Positions 34,680 to 47,485 of a stretch of 64,000 bases of DNA are shown here, piece by piece (position 1 is the first letter of the stretch; every line of letters begins with the position of its first letter). Source of the stretch: Bimastos eiseni (Eukaryota > Annelida > Clitellata > Crassiclitellata > Lumbricidae); the NCBI GenBank assembly GCA_959347315.1, contig OY365806.1, positions 55,851,217 to 55,915,216 on the forward strand, written 5' to 3'. The notes beneath the pieces were generated by a model. The model was not told the DNA's origin. It saw only the letters and a program-made list of their open reading frames with translations, and ran no database searches. The translations under genes were made by a program, and so were the position numbers.

Positions 34680-37600
34680 ATGTCAAATGTAGGAGGTTCA
34701 AACGTGCTAGGCTCTCTGAAGCTAAAGATGCAAACTCTTCGCGATGAATTGGACAAGTATAAAGACCTTTACGAAGCCAAATGTCATGAAGTGAATCGAC
34801 AAGTTTCTACTAGAGACGAAGTGGGTGTTGACTTCCTTCTAGGAATACACATAAATATTCGACCTACACTGTTGATCCGAGTTTGGCCACGCCACTGCTT
34901 ATACTCTGGCAGTGCCGATCTTAAGCCTGGTAAAAGAGGAGGGTGGCGCTAATGATCAGGCAGTCTTTTAAAATGTATCTGATCTTGATCAAAGCATTGT
35001 CAGATCGTATTCGAGGATACAAGTTCAGATCTGGAGCACTGGTAGAGCAATCATGGATTCCCATGCTGGTACAAGTTCAACGACAGTCACGTATATTGAA
35101 TCCACAATGGTCCTGTAGCTGCCCTCGGCCCATTGGCACTATTCGAGCACGAGCATCAGTCAATGAGCATCAGTATTTAGGTTGCCTCTGCAGCCATGGT
35201 TAACTGCTTATTCCCAAGGCACAGACAACAAAAATGGCAAGGCAGTGGCAGACTTTTGCAGTATCATGTCTAGCATTCTCAAGTTGTGCCTGTTTACATT
35301 ATTTAGTCCATCACTGGTGTAATGCATTTTAATTCACAAGGCAGTCTAAATAACTGTTATATTTATCTCTACAATGCTCATATGTGCTTTCTAGAACCAA
35401 GCTCATCTTAAGTTCTTGCTCATCATCACCACCTACCTTGTGCTCATGTATCTTATCCCACTCAGGCTTTATTTCTGCTCTAAGCAGAAGTCTCCACCTC
35501 TTCAAGAATGCCTGCTCCAATCCATCAAGTCCTCTGCCTTCGAATCTTCGAATGTTCCTTATCCTCATGAAAGCAACCTTGGCAACGCATCTGCCTCCTC
35601 ACCTCTATTGATCTTCCGGCAACCGGACTTATATCTTCACTTTGGACAACCCTCTGACACGATGTAGTGATCGTGAATAGGTTGCACTTAGCTTTAAGTA
35701 TTGCCTTAGAAATATGGAAATTAGGACATGTCGTTAATAGAAATAATAATAGCTAAAGGATTGCCTGTCGTTAGATAGTACAATTTAGCGAATTCGAGTG
35801 TGCCACTTAAAATCAGCCCATGGACTGCTTGTTGGACAACATGGCAATTGACTTATTGCATAGCACTAATTTCATAACACAGAAGTTTGAACTTATTCTT
35901 TTAAAAGAATTTGATGAGAAAAAGTATAGCAGTGCCACCTACCGAAATGAAATGAGTCTAGTTGATTATGACCCTGGCATATGGTACAGAAGCTCCACCT
36001 TTACCAAAACATAATAGCAACTCCACCTTTACCAAAATGTTCCTCATGTACTGGATCCATCTTGCTGATAAGTTACCTAATCCCTGGAAACTTAATTCAA
36101 TTATGAATGTTTCAGGTTGTGGGAATGTCTAAACCTCCTTCTTTACACTGTTATTTCCAGATTTGATTTATGGATTCATTTTTGGTTAAAATTTATGGCT
36201 ATATCTGTGTAGGTTGAGAATGAGCTTCTAGGTCTTCGTCGTAAAGTTCAGCTACTGGAAGACGAGCGTGATCAGCTTGATACACGACTGCACACGGCTG
36301 TGGAAAAGCTCCAGGAAGCGTCAAAGGTTGTGGATGAGTATGAAAGGTAAAGGCTTGTTGTCATCTTGAAAAGGCGCTATATTGATATTTGGTTACTCAT
36401 TTTCTCATTGCCTGAGAAACTGTGCTTTCTAGATTGCTTCAATGTACATGGTACCACCATTCTGATATTCATGATTAATGAACCAGTTGCTGGGAGATTC
36501 TTCCCATCATATTTCTACCTTGCATGAGTCTATGCCTTGTTGAAATCTTTTGATATGATATGACATATGAAAACCTGATATAGCGCCGCTTCAAGAAATC
36601 TACTCAAGAGGCGCTCTCTGCACTAGCCAACATGATGTTAATTGGCATTTCAATGTCTGCTAAAACAATTAGCAAAACAGTGCACACACTGTATAGTAAG
36701 CTAAAAGAGTTACAAATGGCTGGCCCTTGGACAAGCGTGGAACCAAACAGTGGATTTCCGTCAAAAGCTGGTAGTTGGTATGGATGTTCAGAGTCTGAAC
36801 ACAACTGTAGAAAGCCGTCTTTTGATACTGATACCATGTCAAACCAATGATTGTTCAGTTTTGAAAATAATGATAGTTTCATTTTGTGTTCAGTTTTGGG
36901 TTTGTAGTTTCTATTTAACTTCAGGTCAAAGTTTTGAAGTAATTTTAGTTTTCATAACAATTTCAGTTTTTAAATTATTTTTATTTTCTACACACATATC
37001 TTTACATGGACATACAACTGATTATATGCTATCAGATGTTAACTACTAGAAGCACTGGACACTGGTCTTTCATTGTTTTGTGCATTACAAAAGAACAAGT
37101 CTTGTTGCATCTTCAACAATACTCAGTCACCCATGAATTAATTGACAAGTCGTGTATTAAGTTTCACAATAACCCTCATCTCTGTTTCGTTCTGTTTTTT
37201 GTGGTCAAGAGGCCACACATGGAGAATATTCTCTCCACCCAGACTTGTGATGTTAGGCAGCGATTAAATCTTTTGCCATATGTGCCATCAGGTTATATAA
37301 TTATCGCCCATTGGCCCAAACTGTCGTTGCATCCTCATATGGTCTCGTTAACATTCAGAAATACTCTGAGTATCAGTTGTCTTGTTTGACTGTTGTGTAG
37401 TTGAATGTGCCACAGTTTGCATTGATGTTGTGTGGACCTTTTGTCATACGAATCTACTCAAAACACAGTCCCACTGATAAAATAGACAGGATGTTGGGAA
37501 CTTTAGCAGACTTCATACATGACAGTCCTGAGAATAGCAACTGTGATTAATGTTATTTATATTTAATATATTTACTTCAGCTTAGTCAAATTCTTGCCCA

Positions 37601-40600
37601 CAAACTGCAATCTACATGATTTGTCATACATGTCTTATCCAACTTTCACTAAACATAGACACCTATTCATTTTGTCCTCATTTATAAAATAATGCAATAT
37701 TTCACCTTAACAGCTGCAACAAGTTCATTCTTAATAGAAGCATTTAGTAACCGAACTACCACTGACGGACGAAATTAATTATTAGGATGATCAGAAGTCA
37801 CCAGATATTGAATATTGGCGATAATAAATAGTCCGCCTAAATATTATATAGGCAGTGATTTAGTGATTTAGTTCCAGCTGAAGCCCAACAGGAATGCAGA
37901 CTTTTTTAACATTATTCAACGCTTTCATTTCGAATAATTATTGTCATATTTATTTCAGTTTCACATTTTAATTTTTGTTTATTTTTTGTAAATTATTTTA
38001 GTGTCTGTTTTAAATGGAAATTCATAATTTTCGTTTCAGTTTCCATTTCATTGCAATCCCATTACCCCCACTCCATTGAAGCAGTGCTAGTTTCTATCTT
38101 CAATTACATAAATCTGCTCTTTAGACAATGACAAGATAATGACACCTGCCGCTCTTCAAAGTCTGTTTTGACCTTAAGATCATGGCTAATAACTTGTCTT
38201 CTTATTTCATTCTGGTCTCATTTCCTCTGTAGGTTGTTTAGGTTTTTGTGAGTATTCCATTCTGTTCTTGTCTTTCAACTGGACTTGCTGTGGAATTTGG
38301 CTGGCACAACGATTTTCACTTGCAGTAACCAATGACTGACATCTGGAGCATTATTATGATGATCCCATGCGTGACTCATGTGACCAATACCAGGAAGAAG
38401 TCGCATCACATACTGACGAGATAATGAAAAAAATGTGAAAAAACTCAAATTTTATAATGCTTTTACAGAAATTGATATACGAATATGTTTAAAACTGATT
38501 AAAATTAAAGTTTTTAAAAATATTTATTATTTAACTTTATCTTAGATGATTTTGTAGTGGCCATTGTTTTGATTTTTCAATGACTTCCTCAAACTTGCTA
38601 TTAATAGTCATGCTTGGCTTAAGGCTAGCACAGCAGATATGGTATGAGCAGAAAGCCCAGAGTTCCATCTAGCCTAAGCTCTAGTATGCAGCAAACATTT
38701 TTTGGCTCTTGCAATGTTAATTGAAGACAATTATTATGTATTTCAGATAATTCTTAATTTGTCCTGAACAGCTATGAGAATGTGTGGTTGGTTAGTAACC
38801 CTAACCCCAATATCATCTCTCTGTTTGTGGATACGAAATATTGATATCATTACTGATATTACCATGTAGCATCATTTTTACTTGAGGTAATAGTAATTAA
38901 CGAGTCCCAAAGAAAAACAAATGCTTTTTTTAATTTGATGATGATGGTAGTACTAGTCTATAACATATGCTGTGCATGTGTTCAGCAAAGCCCTACTGGA
39001 GAGAACCCTTTGATACTTTTAATTTCTCTCTCTCTTACTCTTAATCTTTCCTCCCCCCCACACAGCGTCCCTCATTGATCTCTTTTTCCCCATATCTCCT
39101 TACCTTATCTACCTTTAACAGCTTCTCCCGCTACCTTGTTTACATTTAAATTCCCTTTTTGCTTTCAGTTTCTCCTTCTCGATCTTCCTCGCTTATTGTC
39201 TCTTGACCACTGCCTGACAGTGCCTGTGCTCTTTCATCCAACCACCTTTGTGCTCTTTAATCTCCCTTCCAAATGTTCCATCCCTCTTCTTTCCAATCTG
39301 GTCTCTCAACTTCCCCTTCGTTTCCTCTGTGTGTCTGTCTGTCTCGTATCTCTCATATCTCTCTTGAATATCTTGTACACTTAGATGGAATACTTATTGT
39401 TATAATTATATGTTATCTTGGAACCATTAGCAATAGCCAAACCAAAACAGTCTCATATTGATCTATGAGGATTTGTGTTACAGCCATACCATTGTTCACA
39501 GTCATCTGAATCAAATCCTATAACAGTATATGATCTGTAGATTATATCAGTTGTTTAGAAGGCCATTTGATATTAGAATGGCATTTGATATTAGAAGGCC
39601 ATGGATTCATTCATTAAAAAATTCATTAAAATTGTTATGTTAGCACCCCTTCATTCTTGGCCTTCAGGGCTACTACTCAGGAGCGCTCCCAACCCCAGTG
39701 CAAGCCTGCACTGCTAAAAAGAACAGTTTTAAGGCAAGTATAAAAAGAGTCTGAGTGAACTCTGGGGAACAATCAATCAATCAAAAATACTTGATATAGC
39801 ACCCCTTCAAGATATCTACTCAGAGGCGCTCAATCACAACGTAGGATGTAATGATGATACACTAGTTATGCAGCCACAGCTGATACAAGTGGTTGTCCTG
39901 GGCGATACAATGTCATGGTGGGCTGCAAAGATGAGCTATTCATGATTATATTTGAATCCATCCATTTTGGTCAGCTCCAATCATCAGCTGTTGCTATCAT
40001 CAGACATTTGATATTGTAACAGATTGTGGCAGATACCCTAGATTCATCACCTGTCTAAGTAAAGTGCAGGGTAGGTCAAAGGTCATGTGTTCATTCACGG
40101 CATATATCCACCTCCAGGATTTGGTCATCAGGTCAGGGCACATTCTTGTCTAGGTGGGTCGGCATAAGAGAGGCCTGGCATTATGTTAAAATATATAATG
40201 GGGACTTTCTGTTGTAATTAGATAATTTGCTAAATCCAATTAGACACCTCATTAATGCCGATGAAGGTACTTAGGTAAGTTACAACTAAGCGTGTTAAAA
40301 CATTATTAAAGTGCTTGTAAATTCATGAAAGTAAGGATTTACCAGTAGACATTCAGATGTTTGTATTTGTTGATTTCTGTTGACTTTAGGATGCAGCGAA
40401 CGCTTTCCAATCGACAGAACCTGGATGATGATCGTATGGCTGTTCTGGAGGAACAGTTACAACTGACTAAGACCAATGCACACGAATCAGAACGAAAATA
40501 CGAGGAGGTGGGAACTGGTTCTTTGCTTTGGTAGCCTATGATTATATTCGTACATTGTGATTCACAATATGCTTAATTCAACTAAAAGCACCGAGTTAAA

Positions 40601-43600
40601 GAAACCCCATATGTTTCACGACTATACGTATTCTAATAGGAACCACGTCAGACACACCAGATTGCAATATTTCTTAAAGACTGGTTGCCCAAAGTCTTAC
40701 AAGTTTTTCAATTTTTGTGTTATACCAAAGTTTATATTAAGGGTTCTATCAGAGGCTTTTAAATAAATTAGAAATGAAATGTCATGAAATAAATGGAATT
40801 ATACATTTAGATGAAACTTTGACATCCATACAGTGTGGACTTGTTAAAACACAACCGGGTGAATCCTCTTTTAACACACGGTCACACGTGCGACTACAGT
40901 ATGGGATGGCGACTTGTGCATTAATGTTGCGCCTTTTCTACTGACCTCAGATAGAATTACTACGGATTCTGGCAATATGCAATAATCAATAATTCCGCTT
41001 AGGTGTTCTTTAGCATCCGTCCTTGCTTGCAAATCAACAGTTGACCTTTTGACCTGTCTGACTTCAACGTTGGACAATATTCTTGCTCACCAGTCAAGCA
41101 CATGTATCATATTTGTGCATGACTTTAGCCTGCTCCCTTTTCATGATATCCTTGGTTTGGATCTCCAGTTGGAGTTCGCTGGTCTCTTTATCCGGTGTGG
41201 TTTTTATACCTTGAATGCTATGCAAATGACTATTCCTATTGCTTAGTAACTCTTTACTATCTCACCGCTCCAATTGCGTCTGTTTTGTAATTGGTTATTA
41301 TTATGATTGTTTTGTGATTTTACATTCTTTGATTGTTCATTATATGGTGTCCCTGCAGTGCATTTGCAAGTGGTTCAATGAAGTCTAAAATTATACTTGC
41401 TTATTCATACAATGCTTCCCAACAGCGCCTATTTAACACAAGCAGGACTGAATAATTGCCGTGTAGCTGTGTGGATAAGCTGCACTCATAGGTACCAAGC
41501 AATTGTTGCTGACAGCAGTTGACCCTGCAGTTTGCAATACTTTCTAAAATAGGGTAATGTAATACATATATGTATGGACTATGGAGCTGCAATTATCTCT
41601 ACTTACCTAACCTATGACCACACCTAGTTACTGTGGTAACTGAGCAAAATTAAGGTGCTTGTTACAATGTGCCTCCCTCTCATTTCTAGCCCACATAATT
41701 TGCACCTGTTTGCCTTATGGGCCATGATGATGACAACAGCTGTTTCCCTTTTGCTTGATAGTTCAAGCCACTTAGAAATAATGCCTGGATATAATAGATA
41801 TTATTGTGGCAAGAAGCATAAATTGTATGAGGGGCTATCACTTTACAGTAAAAAAATGTGGTCCATGTTGTAATTGTAAAAATTGATTGGAATGCATGCT
41901 ACTATGCAAGTTTCTGCATATTATGTAGTCTTTGTCTCTTGCCACACTACTACTTATGTGAATCAGACTATGTATTTTGGCATGACCTGATTATAAGCAG
42001 TTCATTAACATGTGGTCAGACTGGGTTTGACTCCCAACACTGCCCCGTATTTTGGATGCTATTTGGAGTTTGTTTGTTTGATACATGTATGCAGTCCAGT
42101 TTCCAGTTTTAAAATTTTATTGAGACTGTCCAGTGACATTATTAATATTTCTTTATAGGTTATTCGTAAGCTTCAGATAACAATTTCAGAACTGGAAAGA
42201 ACTGAGGAACGAGCTGAAGTGGCCGAAGGGTATGGCTATTTCTCAACAGCTCAACTGATGAATTTGTTGAGATTTGATTCTCTTTCAGCTGTTTTTGAAG
42301 TTTTCATGTTAAATTATATCTCTTTGGGTTGTGCCATTTTCTTTTGGTTTCATCTGAGCCCATAGCCAATTCAGGTGTAATTAGTACACAGACCATACGC
42401 TGTCAGTGGGAAGATGAGATGGTGAGGGAGAGGCCTGGCAATCTTCCTCATATGCAGAGGCTAAGAAAATGAAGTTACTATCCTTCCTACCCATGACTGC
42501 TGCATCTGAGACTAGCTTAGGTAACTGCTATTTTCTTATTTCCCACTGGATTGTGATGGTCAGCATAGACTATAATGCTTAAAATCATGAAGACAACAAG
42601 TGTGTTGTTAGGGTCATACAGAATTTCTTGCTCAGAACCAGAAGGAAAATCTATAATGCAAAAATCTATGCAATTGCCACCTCGCTATGGTTGCCCGACT
42701 TGAGTGTGAACTTCTGAACTTTTTGTAAGGAGGGCAATATCAAATGACAGACTTCATATTGTATTATTGTATTGTACTTATCGAGCCCAACAATATGAAC
42801 ATATCGACGTTACCTCATTGCTATAACTACAGTAGCCACCTGTTGATCAATGTTCCTTTGGTGTGATCAAGAAATGTTTCGCACACAACTGCTGTCAGTA
42901 TGAAGGCCCAGCAGTGTAGTGTCCACAGTACGAGATTGATGCATTAAACTAATAATTTACTAAATGACCACTTGTGAATTTTACTCACAATTTAATTTAT
43001 ATCCTCCTAAACTCATTGTGCCTTATTACTCATTGTGTGGTCTAATAGTTTGATATTTTGACGATTGTTTCTCTTTTACAATCTATGTTTCACGCCTGAA
43101 ACATTCCTCAGATTACCAACAGTAAATGTGCTTCACTGAGCTGTTTCTGCACAGGCCTTACATCAAACCTCTTAATTTCTCCAGTTTTAACTTTTAACTT
43201 TTTACAATTGGTTCAAACCCTGTATACTGCTCACAAAGATTTGAGTGATAACAATTTTGTGTTAAATGATTCAATTCTCATGAATATGTCTAAAATCCAG
43301 ATCCACCTCATGTAGATCAGAAAGTGTAGATCAGTAAGTTTTCCAGATCAGAAATAAGTTTTTAATATGCTGTTTAATGTTAAATTTTTCAGCTCTATTG
43401 TGTTGCCAATTAGACTAAATCTAAAGCTGTACAGATTTTTCTAGGAATTGTCTAAAAGGTTTCTCAGATTTGGTGTAAGTCATTAGCGCTTAGAATACAG
43501 TTGCTATATTTTGAAGGAACATATACAATATTATATAGTGTCTTAATTATATTATTGTTATAGTTGGCTGAATATTTTGTAAGAATAAATGTTCATTGTG

Positions 43601-46600
43601 TATGGAAATGTGTCTTTATGTGAGTGTAATGATACGCATTTGTTTTGTGATTTATTTCAAAGTAAATATCGACAACTGGACGCCGAACTGCAGGTAGCAA
43701 CTTCAAGTCTGAAGTCAATGGAGATCAGCGAAAACCAGGTATGAGGGTCTTGGCTGCCACTTTCTTCTAGTCCGAAAAATCTATCGGGTAGGTTAGTAGG
43801 AAATGCATTTGTGGGGTTCTTAATGGTGCTGTCAATCTACTTACTTACATAAATGTACTTTTGCTGCTGGGGTTTGAATTCCAGTTGTGGTTGTCAGGAT
43901 TTGTTTGTTTATTGATTAAGTTATTTGATGACCTAATTAATTGAATGTTCATTCTTAAAGGGCAGAAATTAATGCTGATTACGATACATATAGCCACTAA
44001 GTCATATCTGTTGAGTTCTTGGACAATCACAGGATATAATATGTGACAATTTATGTTGCTCTTTCTATAGTTCAAGGTCACTTTCTTGAGAACTCATGCT
44101 GACTTCATAGGGTGACATGATCATATTAAGAATCATTTTCTTTCAGAGTACTCGTGTTTGACTTAACATGGTCACATGATCGTATTTTTAATGTTTAGTC
44201 TGCTCTTTGTGCAAACAACTGATCATGTTTTTGAGGGCTCTTGATGCATTTATGCAATCTCAGAATCATGTGCTGAAGGGTTTTGACTGATTGATTGGAC
44301 TTAGTAATGATTTTTGGCCTTTTGATCATCTGCTAGCCTAACTGTGGTGAATAGAACTGTTGTATTTAATGAACCACTGTGAATGAACAGTTAAGGACCT
44401 TGAACCTGCAAATAGTCACTGTGTGTTGTTATTTTTGACTAGTTACTTATTAGCTAGTTTATCACAAGAGTGCTGCTACAGTGAAAATGGAGGGATATGG
44501 CTTAGGGAATGGATTTGATCTATTTTGCCAAGTGTGGGGTTCAACGCTTTGCTCTCTATGGACAGAGCCAGCCAGCGCTAGGCCAATTTTTACTAACAAC
44601 AATAATTTAAAAGTTTATACTATGCATTACAGTTGACATTGCTTGGATCAAAAGATCACTTAAATGAAGTGTGAAATATACACTACTTGCTATATGCAGC
44701 TGCGTATGTCAAGGATGAATTAACTGGATCCTTACAATTTTACACGGAGATCATCAGTTAAATAAACACTATCAAAACAGTGACTGCTTCAAATGAGTCA
44801 CTTGATATCACAGGTGATCCACAAGAATAATAGTGTTTAAGGCATGAATATTTGATGCTTTACAGTTGTCAAGACGTGAGGAACAGTATGAAGTAACTAT
44901 TTCTGATCTGAATTCTCGTCTGCGTGAGGTGAGTGACACTGAGTGTAGATTTTAGACTTTTATCAACTTTATTGTGTCAGTTGTCTTTCAATTTGCTTGT
45001 TGATCATGACAATTTTAGTGAAACTATTATGCATACATGTATGTAGTGAACTTTAGTGCAGAGTTTTCTAACATACACTCAAGGAATTCTTTTGTCAGGT
45101 GATGTTGGTTTACTTAAGGTGCCATGCTATTGCTTACACAAAATTATAAAAATTGTGTACAGTGTCTGACTTAGTAAAGTTTTTCTCTAACTTAATAATT
45201 TAAAGATGTCATGATCAACTTCCAAGTACTAGTAAATCATTCTTTAAAAAAATTGCAGACAATCGATATAGGGTAGAGCAGTAGTCAAGACGACTCGTGA
45301 CAAAAGCGTGGACAGAAGTAGCTGTGGTACTAGCAGAGAGGGAATGGGAAATAACTTGTAGATGCCTAATATGATCAAGTCTTCCTAACATCTTCCTTGT
45401 ACAGTGCCTTCTGACATTTGAAACAGAAATCAAAATTTTTTCTATAGTATTTGAATGAATGTGTACGTCGAAATCAGCGTGAAGTCAAATATGTTGCAGG
45501 ATGTAACATTGTATTCGATTATTTTGAATAACTTTGCATGTCAAGATGGACATGTTTCATGGAGATTATGTGGTATACATTTTAGACTGGGATCTCGTCA
45601 ATAGGGAAAAGTTTAAATGTCTTGTTTCATTTTGTTACAGGCTGAACATGTGGTTGAAATGCTGTCACGTGAATTGAGAACTAAACAGGCAGATCTTGAC
45701 AGAGCTGAAGGTGATGGACATGATGCTATTAACATTTAGCAATTTTCATATAGGCAGTTTGATTTTGACATAAATGTGGAGGATTATATATAATGCATAT
45801 CAGTTGAGACGATAGACAGAGAACCAGAAATTGTGTGTCATGTTTTCAGTATGTTTTGTGTTTAAAGATTTGCTGCATGTTTTCTCAGCAGCAGATGACA
45901 CATTTGCATGTATGTGTGACATAGTATGTATAAAAGGCTAACTGCAGTTAATATTTGTTAGGTTTATTCCTCTTAGAAAGATCGTAACGGACTTTGCATT
46001 ATGATGTTAGCATTTGTTTACTTTTGTGACTTCTCCAAGTGTCCTTGTGATAGTTTGCTGAAGAGTAAAGTGCATTTTTAATCATGTAGCAATGAGGTTT
46101 ATAGGTTTTCCCATGCATTTAGTACATGCTCATCATTAAAGGGTTAAAGACTATGATGCATTTGATGTCACCTTTTTCATACAGTAATATATGTGACCCA
46201 AGGAATCAAAATGGTTCACATGTCGGAAATTTCAGAGTATCAGTATTATACGTATTTGCAAAGACCCCATTGTTTGCTTTAAACGACAAAAATTTTGATT
46301 CTACCTTTCTTTTTGACAAAGTTATGAATGAAAATGTGTCCACATGTGGGAAATTCTGAATCTGAGAAAAACGCATTTAAAGTTCATCAATAATAAGAAA
46401 TACATTAAAACACTGAATTTCATCAAATGTGAGATACCAGATAATTAAAAACATATATTTGCACATATTTATATTAAAATCTGAAATGAAAAAAAATTTA
46501 CTTTTGAACATTATTTGCTGTGTTTCTGGCAATACATCTGCCGACATCCGACTCATTTTGATTCCTTGGGTCACATGTATGTAGTCCTAAGCTATCTAAT

Positions 46601-47485
46601 TAATCGAACAGGAACATTTATCATAGGCCAACATGGTCAATCAACAGCAGGGTGTGAAGACGAAACATTCTTGCAGCTGGTCAAGATTTTGTCTAGGGAA
46701 GAGCCGAAACCTTTCTCGGAATTGAGCTCGTCTGAGTTTTTTAGTACTCAGCTTAAACTTGGACAAACAATGGATCTGAGTTTAAATAAAAATCAGCTTT
46801 CCGATTTTCTGTTTTGAAGACGAAAATCAGATCATTTTTAGACCTAACTAAAAACACAAATACTGTTACCAACTGTACTTACAAGTTACTTATCCTAGTG
46901 TAAAGTGAGACAAAACTAATAAATTCATAATAATTGTGCAAGCTGCCAAACTAAAAATCAAGAGAATGAAACTTTCTTTAAATATTTGAAACTGGGACTT
47001 GGTACATTTCATCTGGCAAAACTCGGTACGTGGACTCTGCAGGAAATTGACTCTCGATTTATGGGACTTTGTATTGAGTTATGTTCGATAATCCGAAATT
47101 CTTTTTTGTAATGGGATGATTAGCAGACCACCAAGTTGTTAAAATGATGTTTGTTCTTAGATTCTTATAAGTTTCATATTAACCGAATAATTAATTTAAT
47201 GTTAAATGCATTGATATGGAAATGGACCAAGCTTCCATTTTTGCTAAACCATATATTGTCCTGTTTTCATTTCAAGTTTTTTGCAGCTTGTTGTTTCTTT
47301 TAGATTCTTTTTTATGTTGGAGATGATGGTGTTTTGGCAATGAATTTTCAGTAAATTTTGTTAAAGTTCACTGGAACATGAGATTATCTACTATTATTGC
47401 AGATACTGTTGCTGCTCTAAAGACGGACTACAAGGCCTTGAGAGAAGAAATGGATTCATGTTTTCAAGATATCAATTCCCTTTAG
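34680..47485 (+). CDS. Tropomyosin, short (non-muscle type) isoform, complete in 8 exons
   Basis: Exons: 34680-34820, 36213-36346, 40390-40507, 42159-42229, 43663-43738, 44866-44928, 45641-45710 and 47403-47485. All introns are GT-AG with matching phases, and the total is 252 codons including the TAG stop. The protein is a continuous heptad coiled coil. Exon by exon it aligns with tropomyosin: LLGLRRKVQLLEDERDQ, RMQRTLSNRQNLDDDRM, ISELERTEERAEVAE, LKSMEISENQ, REEQYEVTISDLNSRL, DYKALREEMDS. The exon sizes (134, 118, 71, 76, 63, 70) are the classical tropomyosin exon 3-8 sizes. The N-terminus MSNVGGSNVLGSLKLK is of the short exon-1b type, and 251 residues matches short isoforms (247-251). Tropomyosin lies along F-actin and controls access of myosin, cofilin and other partners. 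The sequence is clearly divergent from muscle tropomyosins, and the tail DINSL replaces the usual S-G-Y or similar ending. Confidence 0.92.
36577..36622. repeat. SINE-tail-like fragment
   Basis: ATATAGCGCCGCTTCAAGAA then ATCTACTCAAGAGGCGCT, in the second tropomyosin intron. Matches 39793-39830 and 50162-50203. The remainder of introns 34821-36212 and 36347-40389 is AT-rich with no recognised gene. Confidence 0.55.
39785..39835. repeat. SINE-tail-like fragment after (AATC)n
   Basis: AATCAATCAATC is followed by TTGATATAGCACCCCTTCAA and ATCTACTCAGAGGCGCTC. Another TACTCAGGAGCGCTCC block lies just upstream at about 39,674. Confidence 0.55.
45215..45433 (-). mobile_element. CR1/L2-like LINE reverse-transcriptase fragment
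   Basis: The minus-strand frame contains LGRLDHIRHLQVISHSLS and HAFVTSRLDYCSTLY, the conserved segment seen in the 22-kb fragment (SRLDYC). It lies in a tropomyosin intron, antisense to the gene. Both ends are lost. The other tropomyosin introns (40508-42158, 42230-43662, 43739-44865, 44929-45640) show nothing else clear. Confidence 0.75.
46188..46580. mobile_element. MITE with ATGTGACCC terminal inverted repeats
   Basis: The left end ATGTGACCCAAGGAATCAAA starts at 46191. Its inverse, TTTGATTCCTTGGGTCACAT, ends at 46576. The match is at least 22 bp and exact, with a weaker inner ATGTCGG pair. Flanks suggest a TA target duplication. About 390 bp, in the last tropomyosin intron; no transposase. 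Confidence 0.8.

Noticed and set aside
35329..35568. 79-codon minus-strand frame (RRFEGRGLDGLEQAFLKRW...)
   Set aside because: Protein-like at first sight, but plus-strand frames are equally open and no splice or family support was found within the tropomyosin intron; may be a transposon scrap.
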